This document shows positions 45,449 to 54,185 of a stretch of DNA of 64,000 nucleotides, piece after piece. Source of the stretch: Paenibacillus_AA sp045062745 (GTDB lineage Bacteria; Bacillota; Bacilli; Paenibacillales; NBRC-103111); contig NZ_JBJGED010000021.1 in the NCBI RefSeq assembly GCF_045062745.1, forward strand, positions 82,115 to 146,114, given 5' to 3'. Under the pieces are notes generated by a model. The model did not search any database. It saw only the letters and a list, made by a program, of their open reading frames with translations, and had not been told where the DNA came from. Both the position numbers and the translations under genes were made by a program. Every line of letters begins with the position of its first letter. Within the stretch, counting starts at the first letter, position 1.

Positions 45449-46285
45449 TTGCACGAAGACACACTAACGATTCATTGGATGACCGATCTGCATCTGAAAG
45501 ATACGGTGACCGGTCTGCCGGAGGCGGCGGGCGCCATCTATGCCGAACGCCACTATTACGCCGCGCTGGACAAATTGCAGCAGAGCGTCGAGATCATTGG
45601 CGCAATAAAACCGGATCTCGTCGTCTGTACCGGGGATGTTATCGACGGGCGGCAGCCCCTGCGCGCGTTCGCCGAACAATGGGAGCGAATCCGCTCCCCG
45701 AAGACGTTCGTTCTCGGCAATCATGATCTGGATGCCGGCTATTCAGCGGTAGTTGCGGAGTTGGGTTACAGTGAGGGGCCTGAGATCGCCGGGAGCCGGT
45801 TCACGCGTTCCTTCCCTTTGCATAAGGGCGACGTTCGCGTACGCATCCTCATACTCGACACATACGTCGGAGAAGACGGCCAACATCGGTACGATACGTG
45901 TGAAGGCACGATAGGCCCAGCAGCTTTTGAATGGCTCGAAAAGGAGATAATGGGATGCCCGGAGCCGGTCATCCTGTTATTTTCGCATAATGGCATGGAA
46001 GGGCCAGCCGCTTATTTCGACCAGCGCCACGCCGAGCGGTTTAGAGAACTTGCCCGACGCTTGACGCAAACGGGGAAACGGCTGTACAACCTGGCCGGCC
46101 ACCATCATGTTCACCCGCAAGCCTTGGTTAAGGAGATTGTACCGGGTTATACGTACGTGAACGGCGTTGCCATGATCGTGGGCCCCTTATCCTATCTGAA
46201 TGTGCTGCATGTTCAGAAGGATGGCACCCTGGATATCGAGTACGAAGAAGTGCGGTATCGATCGACGCCGCATAGTCCCAAATAA
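45449..46285 (+). CDS. Calcineurin-like metallophosphoesterase of the uptake operon
   Basis: 278 residues from TTG 45449; AAAGGAGG at 45433-45440 fixes this start, since the frame from 45374 overlaps the permease. Metal blocks: WMTDLHLKD (D-x-H), VVCTGDVIDGR, VLGNHDLDAG, LFSHNGMEG (His) and LAGHHHVHPQ, where GHHH stands in place of the usual GHxH. Predicted cytoplasmic phosphomono- or diesterase. Placed right after the permease with a histidine phosphatase following, it suggests that the imported compound is phosphorylated or becomes so (inference). Confidence 0.87.
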   Translation: MHEDTLTIHWMTDLHLKDTVTGLPEAAGAIYAERHYYAALDKLQQSVEIIGAIKPDLVVCTGDVIDGRQPLRAFAEQWERIRSPKTFVLGNHDLDAGYSAVVAELGYSEGPEIAGSRFTRSFPLHKGDVRVRILILDTYVGEDGQHRYDTCEGTIGPAAFEWLEKEIMGCPEPVILLFSHNGMEGPAAYFDQRHAERFRELARRLTQTGKRLYNLAGHHHVHPQALVKEIVPGYTYVNGVAMIVGPLSYLNVLHVQKDGTLDIEYEEVRYRSTPHSPK

Positions 46286-46302
46286 GAGAAGGAGCTTCCC
46301 CC

Positions 46303-47004
46303 ATGCGATTGTACATCATTCGTCACGCGGATCCGGACTACGAGAACCATACGATCACCCCTTCGGGTCATATGGAGGCACAGGCGCTCGCCGAACGGCT
46401 GCAGCAGGAACGGATCGACCGCATCTACAGCTCGCCGGTACCGCGCGCGCTGCACACGATGCAGTACACAGCCGACCTGCTCAAGCTGGAGCCTGCCATT
46501 CAACCGTGGATGGCCGAACTGGGGTGGCATATTCAGGATGCTGCGGGATCAGACAAAGCCGCTTGGAATGTCGACGGCGAGCTCGTACGCGGGAGCGGGC
46601 CATTCCCGCAGAAGGACAGCTGGAGCGATACGGAACCGTTCGGCGGCAGGGACTTTCGCTCCAAATACGAGGCTTTGACGGAGCATTCGGACTCGTTCCT
46701 GAAGTCGCTCGGCTACGCAAGGGAGGGAGGCCGATACCGCATCCTGCAGCCGAATCGGGACAGGATCGCGGTATTCTGCCACCTCGGCTTCGGGCTGACA
46801 TGGCTTTCCCATCTGCTGGAGCTGCCCGTGCCTTTAGTGTGGACCGGTTTCTGGAAAGCCCCCAGCTCGATCACGACCCTCCTCTTGGACGAGCGATCGG
46901 AGCAATGGGCGGTCCCTCGCTGCATCGGCTTAGGAGATACCTCCCATCTGCATCGTGCGGGGCTGCCGATCAGTCGCCAGGGCATCGTAGCGAACTTCGA
47001 TTAG
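46303..47004 (+). CDS. Histidine phosphatase superfamily protein
   Basis: 233 residues. The phospho-His motif is IIRHADPDYEN at residues 5-15 (R-H-A; family RHG/RHA), SSPVPRALHT carries the second phosphate-binding Arg, and the second catalytic His is in VFCHLGFGLTWL (about 157-168). A long insertion between them (about 75-135, with GGRDFRSKYEALTEHSD) sets it apart from compact phosphoglycerate mutases. GAAGGAG precedes ATG 46303. Last gene of the uptake locus; its stop overlaps the convergent creatininase stop by four bases. Substrate unknown. Confidence 0.87.
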   Translation: MRLYIIRHADPDYENHTITPSGHMEAQALAERLQQERIDRIYSSPVPRALHTMQYTADLLKLEPAIQPWMAELGWHIQDAAGSDKAAWNVDGELVRGSGPFPQKDSWSDTEPFGGRDFRSKYEALTEHSDSFLKSLGYAREGGRYRILQPNRDRIAVFCHLGFGLTWLSHLLELPVPLVWTGFWKAPSSITTLLLDERSEQWAVPRCIGLGDTSHLHRAGLPISRQGIVANFD

Positions 47005-47750
47005 GTCGCTCCTTTCCTCTGCCTGACCGCTTCGCGGGTCTCATCCAACTCCCGCAAATAATCAAGCGCGCATTCGACCATCAGCTGCATGAGCTTCTCG
47101 CCCTTCTCGGGGGTCGCCGCCTCCGGGAATCCCCAGTAACCGTCCTCGGTGATGTCGTCTACATCGAAGTAGTCCATATAGTCCTGCGGCACGGTAGTGG
47201 CTTGCTTCTGAGGTACATATTCGGATACAAGCTCGGGATGCAGGTACATCATGATCGACGTCTCCTTCTCCCCGGCATGCAAGTCGTGAGCTACATGCTC
47301 GGTCACCTCGTGCTGCCGCTTCACGACGACGGAGTTGTGGATCAGCACGATCTCCATCGGTTCGCCCTTATCCTGGAAATCGCGGATCAGCTGGCGAATC
47401 GTGGGCTTCAGAATCCAGTTGCCGCCATGGCCGTTCAGTAATATCACCTTCCGGTACCCCGAGTAATGGAGCGATTCGATAATGTCTCGAATGACGAGAC
47501 CTAGCGTCTCGGCCTTCAAGTACACCGTCCCCTTCGACTCCCGGTGCTCGATCGACGAGGCGATGGACAGAACCGGTAGCACGTAGGCGTCCAGAATCGT
47601 CCCGATCCGGTCGGCGAACGCTTGCGCGATCATGGCGTCCGTGCCGACAGGCAAATGGCTGCCATGCTGCTCGACCGCCCCGACCGGCAGGATGGCGACT
47701 GTGGACGCCGAAGCTTCAAACTCGCGCTTGTTGTTACGATATGTCAGCAT
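47001..47750 (-). CDS. Creatininase-family amidohydrolase
   Basis: 249 residues from ATG 47750, with GAAAGGGGCG upstream; the frame to 47870 has no support. Metal sites of the family: VGAVEQHGSHLPVGTDAM (Glu, His and Asp), VILLNGHGGNW, and HDLHAGEKETSIMMY with the bridging Glu. Members hydrolyse cyclic amides or formamides (creatinine, mycofactocin peptide, FAPy, amino-sugar lactams). It is the last gene of the ten-gene minus-strand run, overlapping the deacetylase-like gene by 17 bases, so it should act on the same compound; which amide is unknown. Confidence 0.9.
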   Translation of the reverse strand: MLTYRNNKREFEASASTVAILPVGAVEQHGSHLPVGTDAMIAQAFADRIGTILDAYVLPVLSIASSIEHRESKGTVYLKAETLGLVIRDIIESLHYSGYRKVILLNGHGGNWILKPTIRQLIRDFQDKGEPMEIVLIHNSVVVKRQHEVTEHVAHDLHAGEKETSIMMYLHPELVSEYVPQKQATTVPQDYMDYFDVDDITEDGYWGFPEAATPEKGEKLMQLMVECALDYLRELDETREAVRQRKGAT

Positions 47751-49464
47751 AGCTGATGCGCCCCTTTCGGCATAACACTCCGTATTTCCGCTCCACCTGT
47801 ACGCTAGCGTCCAAGCCGTCTTCTTCGCCCGGGCGCAGCGGAATCCATACCACCGGTGACGCCGCCTCAACGGGATCGATCACGACCGCCGCACTGGTGG
47901 CGCTACGCTGCACGACAACTTCGTCCGGGCTGTCGATGCCCAGACCTACGACCTTCAGCCGGCGCCGAGCCCGGTGCCAGGCGTTGATCTCCCGGCTCGT
48001 CCAAAACGCGAAGCCCTTGCCGCTCGCGATCCGCACGAACTCGATGAGCGACTCCCGGACGGCGTCCGCGCTGTGGATGCGCCCCTGGTGGAACAGGAAG
48101 TGCGCTACACCTTGCACTTCGCGGACGGCATCCAGGAACGGCTGCACGACGCTCATGTCGGTCATCGCCCCGAGGTCCTGCGTCAGGAAGCCGATCTCCA
48201 GCACATCGTAATGCCGGTTGCCCTCATCGAACCAGGCGATCGGGAAGTACGGCTGGCACGTCGCGAACGTGAAGCCGACCGTTCCCGTCTTGCTCGGCCC
48301 CCGCGTCTGATCGACCTCGATGCCGCACGCCTCGCACCAGGCGAACAGCTCGCCCCAGCCTTCGAACCGGGTGAAATGGTTCTTGTTGCTCGTCACCGCT
48401 TCCCCGCCGTTCACCGTGGTGAGCCATTCGTACTGCCGGCGGAAATCCGCCTCCGACCAGCTCCCGCCCTCGCGGACGTTGGCGTTGAAATGAAGCGCCA
48501 GCTCATGGCCCGCTTCGCGGATACGCTGATGGTACGGGAAGCTATAGCCCGGCTTCATCATGCACCAGGTCGAACGGATCCCGCATTCGGCCAGCACGCG
48601 CAGCGTCGTCTCCGCATCCGTGTCATGGTTGCGGTCGCTGTCGTGCGAGATCGTGGCGATCCCGGTCACGCCCTCCGGCCAGACGTCGACGAACGGCAGC
48701 GTCTTGCCCTTCTCCGTGATGCGCTGCAGGATGTGGGCCACGATCGTCTCGCGCCAATGGTCCGCGTACGGGACGCCGAAGTACGGCGCTCCCGTCTCGG
48801 TATGCGTGCGGTCGGCCACCCAATCGAGCTGCAGCTCGTCCTCGGCCTTCAGCACGCCGTCGTCGAGCGGGGCCGAGCCGTCCGGCGCCGGTGCGCCGTC
48901 CTCGGCGACCGGCCGCAGCCCTTGCTGCAGCCCGATGACGGAGAACGGAATATCGACGCTCCAGCGGTCGATATAGCCGTTCTCCACGCGCAGCTGCAGC
49001 AGCGCGGGCGCTGCGTCGCCGGCGGCGCCGACCGCGGCGGCGAGCACCTCGCACGGCGCGTCCGGCTGCCATGGCAGCGCGCGCAGGTAGCGCAGCGGCC
49101 GGTCGGGCCCCCATGGCGCCGGCAGGCGGGCGTAGCCCGCGCCGAGCAGAGGGCCGCGCCGGCAGCCGAGCCGCCGCGCGAGGCCGTTCAGGCCGGCGAA
49201 GGCGATAACGACGCCGCCCCGGGAGGCGTACAGCCAGAGCTGCTCGTAATCGGCTGCCGTCTCCTCCATCGCCGCGACCAGCACGACGTCATAAGCCGCC
49301 TCAAGCGCGTGGTTCGTCTCCTCCAGCCAATCGAACGGCAATCCGGCCTGCTCCAGCATCTCGCCTATATGCCGTTCGAATACGTTGATCCCGTAGCGCC
49401 ATCTGGCTTCGGCCGCTCGCCGGTTGAAGAGAACGCCGATTCGGGCGATATTCATAAGGTTCAT
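47734..49464 (-). CDS. Polysaccharide-deacetylase-like protein with N-terminal extra domain
   Basis: 576 residues. N-terminal part (about 5-110) looks like a flavodoxin/amidotransferase-like domain (IARIGVLFNRRAAEARW, YDVVLVAAMEET). The middle (about 265-500) reads as a NodB-like barrel: IATISHDSDRNHDTD takes the place of the T-x-DDG motif, and GHELALHFNANV and SNKNHFTRF give candidate metal His. The C-terminal 80 residues are a beta-sandwich. The NodB motifs are altered, so the reaction (deacetylation or glycosidic cleavage) is open. No signal peptide: an intracellular enzyme. Lies between GH78 and creatininase genes. Confidence 0.72.
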   Translation of the reverse strand: MNLMNIARIGVLFNRRAAEARWRYGINVFERHIGEMLEQAGLPFDWLEETNHALEAAYDVVLVAAMEETAADYEQLWLYASRGGVVIAFAGLNGLARRLGCRRGPLLGAGYARLPAPWGPDRPLRYLRALPWQPDAPCEVLAAAVGAAGDAAPALLQLRVENGYIDRWSVDIPFSVIGLQQGLRPVAEDGAPAPDGSAPLDDGVLKAEDELQLDWVADRTHTETGAPYFGVPYADHWRETIVAHILQRITEKGKTLPFVDVWPEGVTGIATISHDSDRNHDTDAETTLRVLAECGIRSTWCMMKPGYSFPYHQRIREAGHELALHFNANVREGGSWSEADFRRQYEWLTTVNGGEAVTSNKNHFTRFEGWGELFAWCEACGIEVDQTRGPSKTGTVGFTFATCQPYFPIAWFDEGNRHYDVLEIGFLTQDLGAMTDMSVVQPFLDAVREVQGVAHFLFHQGRIHSADAVRESLIEFVRIASGKGFAFWTSREINAWHRARRRLKVVGLGIDSPDEVVVQRSATSAAVVIDPVEAASPVVWIPLRPGEEDGLDASVQVERKYGVLCRKGRISYADIS

Positions 49465-49529
49465 CCCGCCTTCAGTTGTATTGTGTAATGTACTGTGTAA
49501 GGTAAATGTGCGTGCCGCTCAATAGAAGA

Positions 49530-52475
49530 TTAGACCCGATCGGAAGCGGCATCCAGCCGATACGTCTCCACGAGGCCGTTATAGCCGTCCGGGATACGAA
49601 TATCGAGCTCGACATCCGACGGAGCCCAGACGCGAAGCCGCATCGTGGCCTCAGTGCCCGGCACAGCCGAATCCAGCTCCCAGACGACGTCGATCCGCCC
49701 GTCGCCGGGCAGCGGCACCGTGCCTCTGCACCAAGTGAGCCCGCCGCAGGGGTGCGGTTCCACAACCGCCTTCTTCCAGGCCACGTCGGCCCTCCGGACG
49801 CCGAGCACGTAAGCGCCCAGGAAGAAACCGGGCGCAGCGGACCAGGCATGCGCGTGGCTGCGGGTCAGGAACTTGTCGTTCTGCCGGTTCGTGGAATTCG
49901 GGAACATCTCCCAGCAGGCGCTCGCGTCCTCATCCAGCATCCGCTTGTAGTTCACGCGGATGTCATCCACGATCTCGGAGACCCGCCCGTGACGGGCGAG
50001 CGCCTCGTAGTAGAAAAACGACATAAAGGCGCTGCCGATCTGCACGAACGACGGCGGCGGATTCGTGAGATGAGCCGCAATACGCTCCGCACGCCCCGAT
50101 ACCGCGTGAGGAATGGCGCACAGCTCCGCGACGACCTGCGTCTGCATGCTGAAGACAAGCGATAGGCTGCCGTCGGCGTGGATCGAATCGCGGTACGCCC
50201 CGTGCTCCTCGCACCACAGATGGGCGTTGATCGCGGCCGCGAGCCGGTCGGCGGCCGCTTCGAGCCGCTCCCTCTCCGCCTGTTCGCCCACGAGCACGGC
50301 GATACGCCCAGCCGTACGCAGCGCCTGCACCAAGAACATATTCTGATGGGTGACGACGCCATCTCCGGGCGTATCCATCGCCGCCCACTCGAGCAAGTTC
50401 CAGCCCCGGAAGGCGAACAGCCCGTCCTCGTTCACCTCGCCCAAGTAGGCATCGAGCGTGGAGCGGATGGCCGGCCAAATCTCGGCGAGGAACGGCTCAT
50501 CCCCCGTCTGTTCGTAATATTCGAGACAGGCGATGATCCAGAAGAACGTCCAGTTCGGAATGACGCTGCTCCAGCCGCTCGGCAGCTGGCAGGAGTAGAA
50601 CGGCGTCTGCCTTCCCGAGCCCGGGACGAGCGCCAGTGAATGCCGGGTGACGTCCTCGGCGCCGAACACATAGTACGCGACCAGCGCTTCGTTGCGGCTG
50701 TCGCCGACCCAATATGTCTGCTCGTAGGTCGGGCAATCGACGAACGTGTCTTCCATGCACAGCCGGACCGTATGGCGGCTAATGTTCCATATATCGGTCA
50801 GTACCGTGTCCGAGCATTGGAAGCTGCCGATATCCGCGACCGGGAACAAGCTCTGGACGACCTGCACGCCGTACAGCTTCACCGGATGCTGCAGCAGCCA
50901 CCCGCCGGAACGGGCTCGCCGGATCGTGATCATCACGTACCGCAGCCCCCGGCGCACTTGCGATTCGAACGTTTGGCGGCCGCCGCGGCAAATGTATTCG
51001 AGCGTGTTGTTCATTTTGTACGTTTCTTGGCGCCAGCCGTCCCGGAGATGCTCGAAGCCGTACATGTCCACCACGGTGCCGCTCTCCGCCTCGATCTCGA
51101 AGCGCAGGAACCCGGAGACGATGCGTCCGAAATCGATCGTGAACTCCGTATCCGCATCCTCGAACAGGGGCACGACACCGGGCGTCGGGTGCGCGATCGC
51201 GGCATTCTGCAGCTGCCTGGGGATCGCCACGGGCTCGCACACCGGTTTCCAGACGCAGCGGGTGAACACGTTGTCCGGATCGACCAACCGTTTGGGCACC
51301 GGCCGGACCCACTCCGCAAATCGATCCAGGTCCTGCGTAGAGCGGATCCCCGCCGCCTCCCGATAGGCGGGATGCGTCGGGCTGGGAGTCTGATCGACCG
51401 GCCGGGTCGTATTCGAGGTCCATTCGAACGGGCCGATCGTGATCCATTCCGAGGAATCGTCCCCTGACTCGCCGAGCGGTGAGCGGACCGTAACCTGAGC
51501 ATCGCTGTGAAGGCCCATATACATCCCGACCGCGAGATCGGCGCCGGTGACGTCGATCATGAGCCAGTTCGGCCCCTTCTTCAGCTCAACCTCCACATAT
51601 CGCTCCGGCAGCTCCCCGTAGAAATCGGCGGTCGGAATCCATTCCCCATTAACGGAGATCGGCCCGAACACGTTGTTGTTCGTGAAGCCTACGACTGCCC
51701 GGCAGTCTGTAATCGCTTCCACAACGGTTGCCGCGTACCCTACGTACACGACCGTATTCATGTGATCCTCGCTGCCCGGCACCATCTGATTGCGCATATC
51801 GAGATGAATCGCGTAAGGAACCGGCTTGACCTTGTACAGCTGCTCCACCCTCACCGGATGAACCGCTTGTTCGGTCAGGAACGGAATGTCCCGCTCCTTC
51901 AGCTTCTCCCACGGCAGCATGCCGATCTCGCCGATCTCGGTTGCAGCTTCCCAGCCGCTGTCGTCGAAGTCCGCTTCCGCCCACCGTTCGTCCCACAATC
52001 GGGCATCGTAGCGCTCGGCGAAGGCGTTCTGGCTCGACATACGGGGAGCTCGGCTGTCCTGCCCCAGATGCTTGGCCGTCGTCCAGTTGCGGTCGGTTAC
52101 GCAGGCCCACTCTATGCCCCTGCTTTGCTCGAGCAGCTCCAGGCTGGCCAGCAGTCCGCCCCGTCCGCGCAAGTAGTAGAACGTGGACACCCCGAAATGC
52201 AGCACAAGCACCGCGATCGTATTCCGCTTCCCCGGCAGGAGCAGGTGGCCGATGTCGTGCACGTCCGTCTCCTGCTCGAACGGATAAGACCGGGCCGGGC
52301 CCCTTCCTACCCGAATGCCATTGATATAAGCCACGTAGCGCGAATCCGCCGTGATCGACAGCTTGGCCTCATCCCAGCCGGCTGCCGGAACGTCGACCGT
52401 ACGGCGGAAGCACCGCCACTCGTTGCGCGGACTCGGCTCTCCGGCGCCCCAGATCCACTTGGCCTTTTCGTTCAT
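49530..52475 (-). CDS. GH78-like alpha-L-rhamnosidase family protein
   Basis: 981 residues. N-terminal carbohydrate-binding-like sandwich (WRCFRRTVDVPAAGWDEAKL, YVAYINGIRVGRGPAR) is followed by a second beta domain. An (alpha/alpha)6 barrel begins near residue 550 with FQCSDTVLTDIWNISRHT. The GH78 catalytic region reads DTFVDCPTYEQTYWVGDSRN with the general-acid Glu, and the late SHAHAWSAAPGFFLG matches the H-x-W-A-x-P block. No signal peptide, so it acts on imported rhamnosides or related deoxysugar glycosides. 36 bases after the binding-protein gene. GH78-like outliers with other specificities exist, so the substrate is a prediction. Confidence 0.85.
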   Translation of the reverse strand: MNEKAKWIWGAGEPSPRNEWRCFRRTVDVPAAGWDEAKLSITADSRYVAYINGIRVGRGPARSYPFEQETDVHDIGHLLLPGKRNTIAVLVLHFGVSTFYYLRGRGGLLASLELLEQSRGIEWACVTDRNWTTAKHLGQDSRAPRMSSQNAFAERYDARLWDERWAEADFDDSGWEAATEIGEIGMLPWEKLKERDIPFLTEQAVHPVRVEQLYKVKPVPYAIHLDMRNQMVPGSEDHMNTVVYVGYAATVVEAITDCRAVVGFTNNNVFGPISVNGEWIPTADFYGELPERYVEVELKKGPNWLMIDVTGADLAVGMYMGLHSDAQVTVRSPLGESGDDSSEWITIGPFEWTSNTTRPVDQTPSPTHPAYREAAGIRSTQDLDRFAEWVRPVPKRLVDPDNVFTRCVWKPVCEPVAIPRQLQNAAIAHPTPGVVPLFEDADTEFTIDFGRIVSGFLRFEIEAESGTVVDMYGFEHLRDGWRQETYKMNNTLEYICRGGRQTFESQVRRGLRYVMITIRRARSGGWLLQHPVKLYGVQVVQSLFPVADIGSFQCSDTVLTDIWNISRHTVRLCMEDTFVDCPTYEQTYWVGDSRNEALVAYYVFGAEDVTRHSLALVPGSGRQTPFYSCQLPSGWSSVIPNWTFFWIIACLEYYEQTGDEPFLAEIWPAIRSTLDAYLGEVNEDGLFAFRGWNLLEWAAMDTPGDGVVTHQNMFLVQALRTAGRIAVLVGEQAERERLEAAADRLAAAINAHLWCEEHGAYRDSIHADGSLSLVFSMQTQVVAELCAIPHAVSGRAERIAAHLTNPPPSFVQIGSAFMSFFYYEALARHGRVSEIVDDIRVNYKRMLDEDASACWEMFPNSTNRQNDKFLTRSHAHAWSAAPGFFLGAYVLGVRRADVAWKKAVVEPHPCGGLTWCRGTVPLPGDGRIDVVWELDSAVPGTEATMRLRVWAPSDVELDIRIPDGYNGLVETYRLDAASDRV

Positions 52476-52511
52476 CGCTCCGACTCCCTCTCTCCTCGGA
52501 GCTCCAGTCGT

Positions 52512-54080
52512 TTACGGCCGGGGAGCTCCGTATTCCTTGATGTACCACTGTGTGGCCTCGTCGATCGCCTTCTGGCCTCCCCGCTTCTTCCAGTCGTCCA
52601 CGAAGCTGTCGAATGCGCTGTCGATCGGCTCCTTGCCGAGTACGACCTTGGCGAACATGTCCATGAACATGGAATTTTCCTGAAAGCCCAAGTCCGGATT
52701 CGTCCGCATCGCTTCCGGCATCGGCATGTATAAGCTCTCATTGTGAATCGTATTCGTACGTGCTATGCGCATCGCCGTGTCGATCTTCTCGAAATTTTTG
52801 CTCATCTGGATAAGCAGCGGCGACAGGCGATTGTCGCCCTTCGGGTTGATCATGACTTGGAAAAAGATCGAAGCCCCTTTCTCCTTGTTCACCGGCGCCT
52901 GAGGATCGAACTGAATGCGTCCGTTCACGTCCTTGAAGTTCTGTCCCTCGATCCCATACGCGAAAAACCGGTTTTTGGCCGTATCGTCCGTATACAGCCA
53001 GTCGAAAAACCGAATGATCTCTTCCGGCTGCTTCGCTTTGGAGAAAATCACATAGGCGGCGTTCACCCCGGTCTGCTCCGGTACGAGATACGCATTCCCC
53101 TTCTCGTCCTTCGGCCCCGCGAGCGGCACGATATCCATGTTGGCATCCGGCATCGCGTCAGGGTCGTAGGTGTTCATAAGCGCGGGAATTTGATGCTGCC
53201 ACATCCCGACCTTGCCGCTTCGTACGAGCCGGTCCCAATCCGTCGTCTTGAGCGTGAACAGATTGCGGTTGACGTATCCCTTATCGAACAGCTCTTTGTG
53301 GAACATGATCGCCTGCTTCATGTCCGGCAGGATGAGATTCGGCTGGAACTGCCCGTCCCGGAACTGCCACAGCGTCGGGTACGCGTTGAAATAACCGAAG
53401 AACGAAGTCGAGAACATGAAGTTGCCCCGAATGAGATACGGAATCTCGTCCTTCTGTCCGTTCTCGTCGAGATCATTGGACTTCACCGCTTCGAAGTAGT
53501 TCAAGTAATCCTGCAGTGTGCGAGGCTCGCTGAGACCGAGCTTCTTCAGCCAATCGTTGCGGACGAAATCGACGGTCATGTTCGGCAGCGCCGCCATCTT
53601 CGGGATGCCGTAGATGCGCCCGTTCTTGGACACCTTGGGGTCCTTCCAGCTGATGTCCGCGATGCCGCGCTTCAGATTCGGTCCGTACCGGTCGATGAGA
53701 TCCGTCAGATCCAGGAACACGCCGTCCTCGGCCGCATTCGGGTGCGCGGTATTGCCGATGCCGTCCGTCCACATGATGTCCGGGAATTCTCCGGCGGCGA
53801 AGCGAACCGTCATTTGCTTGAAGTAGTCGTCATGCCGCAGAATCTCGAACCGGATGTTGTACGGCTTCCCCCGGTAAGCGCTGTACAGTCGGGACAGCTC
53901 CTTGAAGTACTTGTCGTCCGGCTTGGCCGTCTTCGCATACTCGTTGCCGCCGTCCTGCATCATGATGGTCAGCTCGTACGGCTTGTCCTCCGGTGCCGGC
54001 TCCGAAACGCCCTTCGACTTGCACCCGGCCGCCGTGAGACCGACCGCCGCCAGCAGCAGCCAGATCGACGCCTTCCTCAT
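52512..54080 (-). CDS. ABC-transporter solute-binding lipoprotein without adjacent permeases
   Basis: 522 residues from ATG 54080, ten bases after GGAAGGGAG; two upstream ATG codons (54089, 54107) are possible. The signal peptide RKASIWLLLAAVGLTAAG leads to lipobox Cys20. Family traits: FAAGEFPDIMWTDG, IYGIPKMAALPNMTVDFVRN near residue 165 (given in part), and DLDENGQKDEIPYL. It binds an oligosaccharide-like solute outside the cell. The response regulator and kinase lie just upstream in the same direction, yet no permease is next to it. It must borrow permeases, perhaps those at 43.6-45.4 kb, or act mainly as a sensor. Confidence 0.9.
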   Translation of the reverse strand: MRKASIWLLLAAVGLTAAGCKSKGVSEPAPEDKPYELTIMMQDGGNEYAKTAKPDDKYFKELSRLYSAYRGKPYNIRFEILRHDDYFKQMTVRFAAGEFPDIMWTDGIGNTAHPNAAEDGVFLDLTDLIDRYGPNLKRGIADISWKDPKVSKNGRIYGIPKMAALPNMTVDFVRNDWLKKLGLSEPRTLQDYLNYFEAVKSNDLDENGQKDEIPYLIRGNFMFSTSFFGYFNAYPTLWQFRDGQFQPNLILPDMKQAIMFHKELFDKGYVNRNLFTLKTTDWDRLVRSGKVGMWQHQIPALMNTYDPDAMPDANMDIVPLAGPKDEKGNAYLVPEQTGVNAAYVIFSKAKQPEEIIRFFDWLYTDDTAKNRFFAYGIEGQNFKDVNGRIQFDPQAPVNKEKGASIFFQVMINPKGDNRLSPLLIQMSKNFEKIDTAMRIARTNTIHNESLYMPMPEAMRTNPDLGFQENSMFMDMFAKVVLGKEPIDSAFDSFVDDWKKRGGQKAIDEATQWYIKEYGAPRP

Positions 54081-54185
54081 GTACAGCATGCTCCCTTCCG
54101 CAGTCATGTTCAGTCTACTCCTCTCGCTAGCAGGTCACTATGGTTTTTTTTTCATCAATATGGACAATTCAACTCTCAATTCCCA

